DNA of 64,000 nt from Luteimonas fraxinea (GTDB lineage Bacteria; Pseudomonadota; Gammaproteobacteria; Xanthomonadales; Xanthomonadaceae), in NCBI RefSeq assembly GCF_021233355.1, contig NZ_CP089507.1:2228501-2292500 (forward strand), in the 5' to 3' direction. Below, piece after piece: positions 6,718 to 14,921 of the stretch. The position numbers were made by a program, and so were the translations under genes. How positions within the stretch are numbered: the stretch's first letter is position 1; each line of letters opens with the position of its first letter. The notes below the pieces were generated by a model. That model was not told where the DNA came from. It searched no databases and saw only the letters and a list, made by a program, of their open reading frames with translations.

Positions 6718-9471
6718 TCACTCGGCGACGACGACCGTCGGCTCCGCAGGCTTCACCGCCTCCGGACTCACTTTCTCGATCGAGTGCCGCAGTTCGCGGC
6801 CGAGGATGACCTTGGCGTCCTTGGCCCAGTTCGCGAGGCGGTCGTCGAAGACGAGTTTGCTGTTGCCGTCGAGTTTGACAAGGCCGAGTTCGCGGAGTTT
6901 CTGGATGAAGCCGCGGAACAGGGACTTGTCGAAGAACTCGGGCGCGGCCGGGGCGTAGAGCAGCGACAGGCGCTGGGCGGCGAGCTGGCACAGGCTTTCG
7001 AGTTCGCCGGCGCCGAGCGTGCCGGGGCCGTTCTTGGCGAGCACCGAAATCGCGATGTAGTAACGCTCGAACGCCTGCTGCAACGGATGGCTCAGTGCGC
7101 GCAGGCGGAAGACCTCGTCGGTCTGGCCGGCGTTGCGAGCGTAGATGCCGTCGTCCTCGTCGCTGACGCGCTCGAGAAGCGCTTCGCGCTCGAAGGTTTC
7201 CAGCGTCAGTGCGATGCGCTCGGCGAAGGTGTCCTCGTCCCACGGCAGGTACAGCTCGGCCTGCAGGAACGGATACATCGTCCGGCCCAGGCGCAGCAGC
7301 GTGTGCCGGCTCATGCGCCGGTTGTGCAGGAAGCAGCACGCGATCCACGCCGAGGCGGTGAACAGGTGCAGCACGTTGTTGCGGAAGTAGGTCAGCAGCA
7401 CCGACTTCTCGTCGTCGACGCGGAACACGTCGCCCAAGGGATGCGCGACGCGTTCGAGGACGTTGATCTCTTCGCCGTGCGCGACGATTTCCTGCGGCGT
7501 GTGCGGGGTGACAGTGACGCGGTCCGAATACGGCACGTCGACCAGCAGCTGCTTGGACAGCGTGATCTGCGCGAGCAGGTCGGCCTCGCCCATCGCGTGC
7601 TTCGGCGTCGACAGCAGCGCGAGCGCCAGCAAGTTGATCGGATTGACGTCGGCGGCGCGGTTGATGTTGACGTTGATCTTCTGCGCGATGACGTCGACCG
7701 TGCGCGACAACCACTCGGGACGTTCGCTGTCGGCGACGGCGTTGCCGTCCCAGCCGGTCGCGTGTTCGGCGAGCACGTCAGCCAGCGCGATCGGCTCGCC
7801 GAAGTTCACCACCACCTGGCCGTAGTTGGAGCGCAGCACCTGCGGAATGCTCCACAGCAGCTGCCAGATCGATTCCTTCTTCTTGCTCTTGCCCGACAGC
7901 TCGTCGAGGTAGCTGTTGCCTTCCATCAGCTTTTCGTAGCCGACGTAGATCGGCTGGAACAGCACGGGGCGGCTGGGCTGGCGCAGGAACGCGCGCAGCG
8001 TCATCGACACCATGCCGCCCTTGGGCGAGAGCAGACGTCCGGTGCGCGAGCGACCGCCTTCGACGAAGTATTCGATCGAATACCCGCCGGCGACGAGCTG
8101 GGCGACGTACTCGGCCAGTACGGTCGAGTACAGCGCGTTGCCGCGGATCGATCGGCGGATGAAGAACGCACCGCCCTTGCGCAGGATCGTGCCGATGACC
8201 GGCAGGTTGAGGTTGATACCGGCGACGATGTGCGGCGGCACGATGCCGCGGTTGTAGAGCAGATAGCTCAACAACAGGTAATCCATGTGGCTGCGGTGGC
8301 TGGGCACGTAGACGATTTCGTGTCCGGGCGCGGCGGCCTTCAGCGTGTCGATGTGGTGCACCAGCACGCCGCGGAAGATGCGGTTCCACACCGTGGTCAG
8401 CAGATAGCTCGCCGAACGCACCACCGGATGCGAATAGTCGGCGGCGATCTCGTAGGCGTAGGCGTGCGCCTTCTTCCACGCGTCCTCGGGCTTGCTGTTG
8501 TCGCGGCGCGCCTGGTCGGCGATCGCGTCCTTGACCGCAGGCGACGCCAGCACCTTGTCGACCAGCAGGCGGCGGGTCGAAAGATCGGGGCCGATGATCG
8601 CTTCGCGCACGCGATTGAAATGGGTGCGGAGTACGCGCGAGAGCTTGCGCACCGTGCGCTCGGCGTCGAGACCTTCAGCGAGCAACGGACGTACATTCAC
8701 CGGCTCGGCGAAGCGCACCAGGGTGTCGCGGCCGTTGAGCAGGATCGCCAGCAGGCGCCGGAATCGGCCGACGATGGTCCAGTTCTCGGAGAACAGCACC
8801 GCGAACCAGCCGTTGTTCTTGTCCGGTGAGCGGCCGACGAAGATCGAGACCGGCACCACCTGCACGTCGAGCGCCGGGTCGCGGCGATGCGCTTCGAGCA
8901 GCCGCGCCAGGGATTCGGAATGCGTCGCCTTGGATTGCGGCTGGCCGGTGGCCATCGCCAGGGCGCCGCCGGCATTGCGCCGCGACAACGCGACGTACGC
9001 GCGCTTGCGGCCGAGCGGATCGCCGGGCAACGGCTGCAGCGGTGACGGCAGACCGGCCTCGCGACACGCGCGCTCGAGGATCAGCGCATTCGACAGGCCA
9101 TAGTCTTCGAGCACGTAGCAGACCGGGCGATAGTCGACGAGCGTCTCGGGCGTCTGCGGCTCCACCTTCAGGCCGATCCACGGACGCATCAGCCAGCCCA
9201 GCAGGCCGGCCCACCAAGGACGGCGCACCGCGCGACGCGGCGCGGCCAGCGGCACCGGCAATGCATTCGGCGCGATGGGAGCTGCTGCCGATGCGTCGTC
9301 GTCAGGCGTTGCGGCGCGTGCGGGCGCCGCGACATCGTCCACAGACGGCACGTCACTCGCTGGCGCGGACGGTGCAGGCGGGGACGCGGCGTCGCCCGGG
9401 CGGTTGTCAGCGCGCCCGGCGTTGTCGCCGTCCGGGAACTCGAGGGTCGGTTGATCAGGCATCGTCGGCAT
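6718..9471 (-). CDS. plsB: Glycerol-3-phosphate 1-O-acyltransferase PlsB
   Basis: Catalyses the first step of phospholipid synthesis at the inner membrane, acylating sn-glycerol 3-phosphate at position 1. The roughly 917-residue length fits large gammaproteobacterial PlsB with an added N-terminal region. The acyltransferase motifs are clear: HRSHMD (HX4D, about 392-397), followed by GAFFIRRS and EGGRSRTGRLLSPK, then PVLFQPIYVGYEKL. The N-terminal 80 residues are Ala/Asp/Pro-rich and probably disordered. The start is uncertain: a TTG at 9480 and ATGs at 9471 and 9462 are in frame; 9471 was chosen. Confidence 0.93.
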   Translation of the reverse strand: MPTMPDQPTLEFPDGDNAGRADNRPGDAASPPAPSAPASDVPSVDDVAAPARAATPDDDASAAAPIAPNALPVPLAAPRRAVRRPWWAGLLGWLMRPWIGLKVEPQTPETLVDYRPVCYVLEDYGLSNALILERACREAGLPSPLQPLPGDPLGRKRAYVALSRRNAGGALAMATGQPQSKATHSESLARLLEAHRRDPALDVQVVPVSIFVGRSPDKNNGWFAVLFSENWTIVGRFRRLLAILLNGRDTLVRFAEPVNVRPLLAEGLDAERTVRKLSRVLRTHFNRVREAIIGPDLSTRRLLVDKVLASPAVKDAIADQARRDNSKPEDAWKKAHAYAYEIAADYSHPVVRSASYLLTTVWNRIFRGVLVHHIDTLKAAAPGHEIVYVPSHRSHMDYLLLSYLLYNRGIVPPHIVAGINLNLPVIGTILRKGGAFFIRRSIRGNALYSTVLAEYVAQLVAGGYSIEYFVEGGRSRTGRLLSPKGGMVSMTLRAFLRQPSRPVLFQPIYVGYEKLMEGNSYLDELSGKSKKKESIWQLLWSIPQVLRSNYGQVVVNFGEPIALADVLAEHATGWDGNAVADSERPEWLSRTVDVIAQKINVNINRAADVNPINLLALALLSTPKHAMGEADLLAQITLSKQLLVDVPYSDRVTVTPHTPQEIVAHGEEINVLERVAHPLGDVFRVDDEKSVLLTYFRNNVLHLFTASAWIACCFLHNRRMSRHTLLRLGRTMYPFLQAELYLPWDEDTFAERIALTLETFEREALLERVSDEDDGIYARNAGQTDEVFRLRALSHPLQQAFERYYIAISVLAKNGPGTLGAGELESLCQLAAQRLSLLYAPAAPEFFDKSLFRGFIQKLRELGLVKLDGNSKLVFDDRLANWAKDAKVILGRELRHSIEKVSPEAVKPAEPTVVVAE

Positions 9472-9514
9472 TATGCCCAAGCGGCCCGTCCGGACCGCAC
9501 CCGCGGATCACCAC

Positions 9515-10450
9515 TCAGGGTTCCGCCGGCGCAGCTGCGGGCGCGGCAGCCGCGGGCGACACCGCGGCCTCGCGGGCATGGGCCAGGAAGTCGCTGACGT
9601 ACCAGCGTCCGTCATGGCGTTCGACGGCGATCACCGCATCGACCGGCCGGTCGGCCAGCAGATACCGCATGCGCACGCGCGCGGCGTCGCCGGTCTGGCT
9701 CTCGAGCGTGGCCGCCACACTGTCGAAGGCCTGGTCCAGATCCAGTCCGTAGGCGGCCAGCCGCAGCTTGCCGGCGGTGAACAGCGGCGACAGCCCGGTC
9801 AGCCCGGCCTGCATGCCCGCGGCGCCGAGTGCGGCATCGCTGGCGATGCCACCTGCCCGCGCGGCAGCCACCAGCGCTGAAATGGTCTCCTGCGCGCGCG
9901 CGCGGTCGGCCAGGGGCGCGGCGCCGGCCCACGCGCTGGCGGCGGCGATCAGCTGGGTGTAGTGCGCGCGTTCGTCCTCGCTGAAGTCGCCACCCTGTTC
10001 CAAGTACTGGATGGCGAACCCGCCCAGCCCGGCCGCTGCCGAGCGCATCTCGCGCTCGGCCCCGGCGAACTGCCGGTTGAAGGTCTGCAGCAGCACGCGT
10101 TCGGCTTGCGGTGCGCTCAGCGCTGCGAGCACCGACGGCATCTGCGCGGACAGCGGCAACTCGTCGAGCGGCCAGCGGGTGCGGCCGGCGCGCCAGGCGG
10201 CGTCGAGTTCGGGCAGCAGCTCGGGCGTGGCTGCGTCCCGCGCGAATGCCGCCAGATCGCCTGCACGCAGGTGCGACGTGAGCAGGGTCACCGCTTCCAC
10301 CGGCGTCGCCGCACCGACGGCCGGCGCGGGCTCAGCCGTCTCGTCGCGCTGGCAGGCCGCCAGCCACAGCATCAACGGCAGCAGCAGCGTGACGGCGTGG
10401 ACGTTGCGTCGTCGACGGCTTGCGTCGGGCGAGCGGGCGGGGAAGGACAT
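9515..10450 (-). CDS. Predicted lipoprotein, 311 residues, unknown function
   Basis: Begins MSFPARSPDASRRRRN followed by a hydrophobic stretch ending LWLAAC, a lipoprotein signal with a long basic n-region. The mature part is Ala-rich and helical, with a C-terminal sequence DAVIAVERHDGRWYVSDFLAHARE typical of xanthomonad conserved envelope proteins with a DUF4878-like or NTF2-like end (weak resemblance). It is followed closely by plsB and preceded by a helical gene on the same strand, so they may be cotranscribed. The start at 10450 is set by the signal peptide. Confidence 0.65.
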   Translation of the reverse strand: MSFPARSPDASRRRRNVHAVTLLLPLMLWLAACQRDETAEPAPAVGAATPVEAVTLLTSHLRAGDLAAFARDAATPELLPELDAAWRAGRTRWPLDELPLSAQMPSVLAALSAPQAERVLLQTFNRQFAGAEREMRSAAAGLGGFAIQYLEQGGDFSEDERAHYTQLIAAASAWAGAAPLADRARAQETISALVAAARAGGIASDAALGAAGMQAGLTGLSPLFTAGKLRLAAYGLDLDQAFDSVAATLESQTGDAARVRMRYLLADRPVDAVIAVERHDGRWYVSDFLAHAREAAVSPAAAAPAAAPAEP

Positions 10451-10515
10451 GCGATGGATTCCTGTGAAGCCGGACATCCCATCTTGCAAGCCGGTCGATG
10501 ACCGGACAAGCGCTG

Positions 10516-11193
10516 TCACAGGTCGCGCAGCACCCAGCCGTGCGGCGTGTCGGTGGCGCGGGCATCGAGCGCGGCCTGGGCGATCTCGTCCGGGCTGCGG
10601 CCGGCCTTCCAAGCGGTCGCGATCGCCGCCAGGCGCTCGCGGGTCGCGCGGGTGTAGGCGCCTTCGAGTTCGTTCTGCGCGTCGACGGCCAGCTTCTGCG
10701 GATACAGCGTGCGTGCGTCTTCGGACTGGTTCAGCAGCGCGATCATCCGCGACAGGCTGGTGTGGAACGTCTCGGCCGACAGCGTGGTGCGCTGGGTGCG
10801 TTGCAGGTGCCAGACGGTGAGGTACTCGACCGGACCGAGCATGCGGCGCGGGGTGCCGCCGAAGAACTGGCCGGAAAAATCGCTGGCCGAGACCGGCGCG
10901 GCGCTGTCCGGCAGTCGGGTCGCGCCCCAGGAACTCAACGCACCGCCGGGCAGGTCCATGCGCCGCAGCGCGGTGCCGATCGTGTCGGCCAACAGGCGCT
11001 GCGCGCGGGTGTCGTCACTCTCGGCCACCACGCCCAGCAGGCGCAGGAACACCGGATAGCGGTCCTCGCCGAGCCGACGCACCAGCCGCTTGAGCACGGT
11101 CAGGCGGTACTCGGGATCGGCATGCGCCGCCAGCGCCGACACCATGCGATCGGCGGCGACGCGTAGCGACTGCGCGGAGGGAACGGCATTCAT
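10516..11193 (-). CDS. Conserved hypothetical protein, 225 residues
   Basis: A soluble, largely helical protein starting MNAVPSAQSLRVAADRMV and ending ATDTPHGWVLRDL. Contains RLTVLKRLVRRLGEDRYPVFLRLLGVVAESDD, here visible as two amphipathic helices, and a region GPVEYLTVWHLQRTQRTTL. No catalytic motif is seen and no family recognised; the neighbourhood (upstream of the lipoprotein gene and plsB) suggests a lineage-conserved protein. The ATG at 11193 is preferred over 11217. Confidence 0.6.
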   Translation of the reverse strand: MNAVPSAQSLRVAADRMVSALAAHADPEYRLTVLKRLVRRLGEDRYPVFLRLLGVVAESDDTRAQRLLADTIGTALRRMDLPGGALSSWGATRLPDSAAPVSASDFSGQFFGGTPRRMLGPVEYLTVWHLQRTQRTTLSAETFHTSLSRMIALLNQSEDARTLYPQKLAVDAQNELEGAYTRATRERLAAIATAWKAGRSPDEIAQAALDARATDTPHGWVLRDL

Positions 11194-11273
11194 GGACGGA
11201 GCACCAGCGTCAGGCACGGAGGTCGAGGCGCCCGGACTTTAACCCAGCCGCTGTCCGCGCCTACGCAGGGAAC

Positions 11274-11588
11274 TCAGACGAGTGCGTCGAGAATCGCGTC
11301 GGCGCCCTGATCGGCCGCCTGCGACAGATCGATCGCGGACAGGCGCGCTTCGAACGCCAGATCGCCTGGCAGCTGACGGTTGCCGGCAGCGACGCCATCC
11401 CAGGCTGCGACGTTGAGCACATCCTCACCCGGATCGGCCTGCGGGCCGCGCGGGGCATCGGCATAGCCACCATCCGCCAGCGCGAGGCCGGAATCCGGCT
11501 GCTGGCGCAGATCGTCAAACGCGACATGCCCACCCAGCCTGTCGAGGCTGGCGGCATTGAAGCTGACGTCGGAAGGAATGCTGCTCAT
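11274..11588 (-). CDS. Small acidic protein at the T3SS edge, 104 residues
   Basis: Starts MSSIPSDVSFNAASLDRLGG and ends QAADQGADAILDALV. It is acidic, Ser/Asp/Ala-rich, without signal peptide or membrane segment. A Ser-rich, weakly structured N-terminus is common in T3SS substrates, but I recognise no effector family. The gene is divergent from sctU, and its upstream region carries one of the five 16-bp palindromes at 11676-11691, 85-90 bases from the start codon. That shared element is the main reason to place it with the secretion locus. Confidence 0.55.
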   Translation of the reverse strand: MSSIPSDVSFNAASLDRLGGHVAFDDLRQQPDSGLALADGGYADAPRGPQADPGEDVLNVAAWDGVAAGNRQLPGDLAFEARLSAIDLSQAADQGADAILDALV

Positions 11589-11675
11589 CGGAACGAAGGC
11601 CTGGAAACCCTTGGGGGACTGGACCGCTTCTGCGGCGATGGCGGGACTGTAACGCTGGTGCCATGGAACGGCTAT

Positions 11676-11691
11676 CTCGGGCTGTCCCTAG
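11676..11691. promoter_or_regulatory. 16-bp palindrome, site 1 (between orphan gene and sctU)
   Basis: On the minus strand it reads CTAGGG-ACAG-CCCGAG, one mismatch from the palindrome CTAGGG-N4-CCCTAG found four more times in the T3SS region. It lies between the divergent genes starting at 11588 and 11875 and could serve either; the distance to the minus-strand start is shorter. The role as operator is inferred from the repetition and intergenic placement. Confidence 0.5.
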
Positions 11692-11874
11692 GGTGTCGGC
11701 GAACCCGCCCGGGCTGGGCTTCGCGGCTGAATCCCGGTTCGACGGCGCCGTTCGCGGCCACGTCGTCTTCACCCGCGCGTCCCGGTTTCCAGCTCGAACG
11801 GACGCGTCACCCGTGCATGCTAGCCTCCGATCGAACCGCGCGAACCCGCGTGCATTCGATCGATCGGAGTGCGG

Positions 11875-13077
11875 ATGGCCGAAGAGAACGAGGGCGCCGA
11901 CAAAACCGAAAAACCGACCAGCAAGAAGCTCAAGGACGCGCGCAAGGACGCCAACGTCGCCAAGAGCCGGGAGCTGACCAGCACTGTGCTCATCATGGGC
12001 TGGCTGGCCGGTGGCTGGATGCTGATGGGCTACATGTTCCGGCGGATCAGCGGGCTGTTCGATCAGAGCCTGAACGTCATGAACCAGCCGTTCGACGTCG
12101 CGCTGCACACGATCATCCCGCTGGCGGCGCAGACCTTCCTCGCGGTGACGCTGCCGTTGCTGCTGCTCGCGGTCCTGCTGGCGCTGCTCGTCGAGTTCCT
12201 GCAGGTCGGCCCGGTCCTGTCGATGAAGAAGGTGACGCCGGACCTGTCGAAGATGAATCCGGTCAGCGGCGTCAAGAAGATGTTCTCGATGGACAACCTC
12301 GTCGAACTCATCAAAAGCGTTCTCAAGAGCGCCGCGTTGCTCACCATCGGCGGCTTCGTGTTGTGGGGCATGTTGCCGAGCCTGCTGCAGCTGCCGTTCG
12401 CGCAGCCCGCGGCGATCGGCAGCGCCATCTGGCACGCGCTCAAGTGGATCGGCATCTGGACGATCTTCGTCTTCTTCTTCGTGTCCGCGGTCGACGCCTC
12501 GTACCAGAAGTACTCCTACATGAAGAAGCTGCGCATGAGCCGCCGCGATATCAAGCAGGAGGTCAAGGAAAACGAAGGCGACCCCTATGTGAAGCAGCGT
12601 CGCAAGCAGTTGCACCAGGAATGGTCGCAACAGAACATGCTCAATGCCGTCCGAGGATCGAATGTCATCGTGACCAATCCCACACACATTGCAGTCGCAC
12701 TGCAGTACGAACAGGGCGACGATCTGCCGCTGGTCGTCGCCAAGGGCGAAGGCCACGTCGCCGAAGAGATCAAGCGCGTCGCCGAGGAAGCGGGCGTGCC
12801 GATCCTCGAGAACGTGCCGCTGGCCCGCGGCCTCAATGCGCGCGTCGAGATCGACGACTACATCAGCGACGATTTCTTCGAAGCCGTCGCGCAGGTGCTG
12901 TACTGGGCCGAAGGCGTACGCATGGGCGAGCATCGCCCCGAGCCGCCGGAGTTCAATCCGCCGCCGGACATGCGCGAGGAGATCGGGCTCGGCGAACCCG
13001 AGGCATTGCCGCCGCCGCTGGCGGAGGATCTGGCGGTGGTGGAGCGGTTCGAGGATCCGCGGGATCCAATGCGATAG
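11875..13077 (+). CDS. sctU: T3SS export apparatus switch protein SctU
   Basis: The autocleaving inner-membrane protein that switches substrate class in the type III export gate. N-terminal basic region EKPTSKKLKDARKDANVAKS is typical, followed by four membrane segments (about 36-55, 78-110, 150-172, 185-205) and the cleavage motif NPTH at 268-271 within SNVIVTNPTHIAVAL. At 400 residues it is about 40-50 longer than usual; the extra is a Pro/Glu-rich tail after VLYWAEGVRMG. The start is the ATG at 11875, five bases after GGAG; a GTG two codons earlier is less likely. It is separated from sctQRST, unlike the common sctRSTU run. Confidence 0.95.
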   Translation: MAEENEGADKTEKPTSKKLKDARKDANVAKSRELTSTVLIMGWLAGGWMLMGYMFRRISGLFDQSLNVMNQPFDVALHTIIPLAAQTFLAVTLPLLLLAVLLALLVEFLQVGPVLSMKKVTPDLSKMNPVSGVKKMFSMDNLVELIKSVLKSAALLTIGGFVLWGMLPSLLQLPFAQPAAIGSAIWHALKWIGIWTIFVFFFVSAVDASYQKYSYMKKLRMSRRDIKQEVKENEGDPYVKQRRKQLHQEWSQQNMLNAVRGSNVIVTNPTHIAVALQYEQGDDLPLVVAKGEGHVAEEIKRVAEEAGVPILENVPLARGLNARVEIDDYISDDFFEAVAQVLYWAEGVRMGEHRPEPPEFNPPPDMREEIGLGEPEALPPPLAEDLAVVERFEDPRDPMR

Positions 13078-13086
13078 GGATGGGTT

Positions 13087-13112
13087 GCGGCGCCGAGGCG
13101 CCGCTTCTTTTT
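13087..13112 (+). terminator. Rho-independent terminator after sctU
   Basis: Perfect 8-bp stem GCGGCGCC / GGCGCCGC with a two-base loop, followed by TTCTTTTT. It begins ten bases after the sctU stop. Confidence 0.85.
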
Positions 13113-13129
13113 GCTGGTTATTTTGAGCG

Positions 13130-13830
13130 CGCCAAGCGCGCTCGCTTTTGCCTTGCCTTGCTTCGCTTTTGCCTCTGCTTCTGCTCGTGCTTTTGACTTC
13201 AATCGAGCCGTAAAGCGAGCCGAGCATCGCAGGGCGACGGGGTCGAAGAGCAGCCCATGTCTGAGCGCAGCGAGTTTGGGCTGCGTGCCCCGTTGCCCGA
13301 GAAGCGCAGGGGACCGGCGCGGCTCCATCGCGGCGGATCACGTCCGGCGAAGACGGTTTTGCTTACTTTTGCCAAGACAAAAGTAAGCCGCGCGACAGCG
13401 CGGAAGCCCTGTTTTTGATCTTCGCTCCTGCGATTGATTCTTTGCTTCGAATATCAACGTCGCAAAGCGACGAGCGAAGACACACTCAAGTGCAGGGCTT
13501 TCGCCCGCTACGCGTGCGAGTCCCTTTTGGATGGACCCAAAAGGAACCAAAAGGTCCCTTCGCCGGACGCGAGCCGACGCGATGAAGCCGCGTCGGTGCC
13601 CTCCGCTCCTCGCCTGACGCGGCACGCAGCCCAAACTCGCTGCGCTCAGACACGGGCTGCTCTTCGGCCGCGCCAGCCTCCGGTGCTCGGCTCGCTTTAC
13701 GGCTCGATTCAAGTCAAAAGCTGAAAGCAGAAGCAGAAGCAGAAGCAGAAGCAGAAGCAGAAGCAGAAGCAAAGCCAAGGCGAAGCTAAAGCCCAGAGCC
13801 AAAGCCCAGGGCCAAAGCTAAACGTCGGAG
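13130..13830. repeat. Large imperfect inverted repeat in the sctU-sctT gap
   Basis: The 790-base gap between sctU and sctT holds no gene. A left arm at about 13160-13345 and a right arm at about 13560-13760 are inverted copies sharing the strings AATCGAGCCGTAAAGCGAGC, GAGCGCAGCGAGTTTGGGCT and CGTCCGGCGAAG (right arm read on the other strand). Inner sequences include short palindromes such as CTTTTGCCAAGACAAAAG and a pair AAGCCCTG / CAGGGCTT around 13405 and 13495. Such arms are a dispersed repeat type of Lysobacter/Xanthomonas genomes (from memory). The unusually strong apparent open frames here are artefacts of the repeat. Confidence 0.75.
13729..13770 (+). repeat. Hexanucleotide tandem repeat (AGAAGC)7
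   Basis: Seven perfect copies of AGAAGC at the outer edge of the right arm of the inverted repeat, followed by degenerate AAAGCC-like units to about 13822. The left arm shows only a short degenerate counterpart (CTGCTTCTGCTCG). Copy number could vary between strains. Confidence 0.85.
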
Positions 13831-13869
13831 CCGGCGCCCGATGCGGGAGCGCGCTGAAGCGCTGCAGCG

Positions 13870-14655
13870 CTACGTCGCACTGAACGCGTGCTTGAGCGCC
13901 TCGATCAACCCACTGTTGTCGACCAAGCGGGTCATCACGATTTCCACGAACACCCCGATCATCAACAGGATGATCGCCGTCGCCAGCCACGCCTTGATGG
14001 GCATCGTCAGCGCGAACACGTTGAGCTGCGGGGCGTAGCGGTTGACCAGGCCGAAGGACAGGTCGATGACGAGCAGGATCACCATGGCGGGCGCGGCGAT
14101 CAGCAGCATCGCGGTCATCAGATAGCCGAATTGCCCGACGAACAACGCCATCCCGCTCATTCGAAGATCGGGAAAGAAACTCATCACGGGCCAGACCGTG
14201 TAACTCGTCATCAGCAGATCGAGGAACACGAGGAACGCGCCGCTGGCCATGAACAACCAGGTCGAGAACTGCGACAGGAACTCGCCGTGCAACGAGGTCT
14301 GGTGGCCCTGGATCGGGTCGAAGATCTGCGCCATCGACATGCCGACCTGGGTGTCGATGATCACGCCGGCAGAACTGATCGCCCAGAAGACGATGCCGTA
14401 GCAGAACCCGATCGAGATGCCGATGAAGGTTTCCTTGAGCACGATCAATGACCAGTGCGAAGTGCCGGCCGCTTCGATCAGCGGCGCGCCGGCGAGCGCG
14501 ATCGGAATCGCGACGATCGCCAGGCTCACCATGAAGCTGTTGCGCACCATCGCCGGCACCGTTTCGGTGGTCAGCAGCGGCAGCATCATGAAGGCGCCGG
14601 CGATGCGCGGCAGCGTCAGCGCAAGGGCCAGCATCGGGTTCGTGCCGAAGTCCAT
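13870..14655 (-). CDS. sctT: T3SS export apparatus protein SctT
   Basis: Inner-membrane component of the SctRST export gate, homologous to FliR. 261 residues with six or more hydrophobic segments, including RIAGAFMMLPLL near the N-terminus, IFDPIQGHQTS in the conserved cytoplasmic loop and PQLNVFALTMPIKA near the C-terminus, the best-kept SctT/FliR motif. Its ATG overlaps the sctS stop in TGATG, indicating translational coupling. It is the last gene of the minus-strand operon, and the large inverted repeat follows its stop within about 40 bases. Confidence 0.95.
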   Translation of the reverse strand: MDFGTNPMLALALTLPRIAGAFMMLPLLTTETVPAMVRNSFMVSLAIVAIPIALAGAPLIEAAGTSHWSLIVLKETFIGISIGFCYGIVFWAISSAGVIIDTQVGMSMAQIFDPIQGHQTSLHGEFLSQFSTWLFMASGAFLVFLDLLMTSYTVWPVMSFFPDLRMSGMALFVGQFGYLMTAMLLIAAPAMVILLVIDLSFGLVNRYAPQLNVFALTMPIKAWLATAIILLMIGVFVEIVMTRLVDNSGLIEALKHAFSAT

Positions 14656-14921
14656 CAGCGTCGGACGAGGCCGGGGAAATCGATGAAGATGCGGTCGGCG
14701 AACACGTACAGCGTGCCGCCCATCAGCGAGGCCGTGACGAACAGGGTGATCACGACGGCCAGGAATTTCAGCGCGTAGGGAAACGTCTGTTCCTGCAGCT
14801 GGGTCGCCGCCTGCAGGAACGCGACGACGAGGCCGATCAGCGCAGCCGCGGCGACCGGTGGGCCGGACAGCAGCAGCACCAGCCACAGCGCTTCCTTGGT
14901 GAACTCCAGCACGTCACTCAT
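14655..14921 (-). CDS. sctS: T3SS export apparatus protein SctS
   Basis: 88-residue two-helix membrane protein of the export gate (FliQ homologue). Shows the conserved ALWLVLLLSGPPVAAAALIG helix and the loop QAATQLQEQTFPYALKF, followed by a second long helix. Overlaps sctR by four bases (ATGA) and sctT by one base, so the three gate genes are tightly coupled. Length matches the family. Confidence 0.95.
   Translation of the reverse strand: MSDVLEFTKEALWLVLLLSGPPVAAAALIGLVVAFLQAATQLQEQTFPYALKFLAVVITLFVTASLMGGTLYVFADRIFIDFPGLVRR

Noticed and set aside
6499..8829. A 776-codon plus-strand open frame opposite plsB
   Set aside because: Antisense shadow in GC-rich coding DNA; the translation is Arg/Val/Asp-rich without motifs, while plsB on the other strand has all catalytic motifs.
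11515..13341. A 608-codon minus-strand frame across sctU and the repeat
   Set aside because: Antisense to sctU with its NPTH motif; the frame crosses the inverted repeat.
13338..13802. Leu-rich and Arg-rich frames inside the inverted repeat
   Set aside because: Caused by the hexanucleotide and repeat arms; no coding signal, and the two arms give nearly the same translations.
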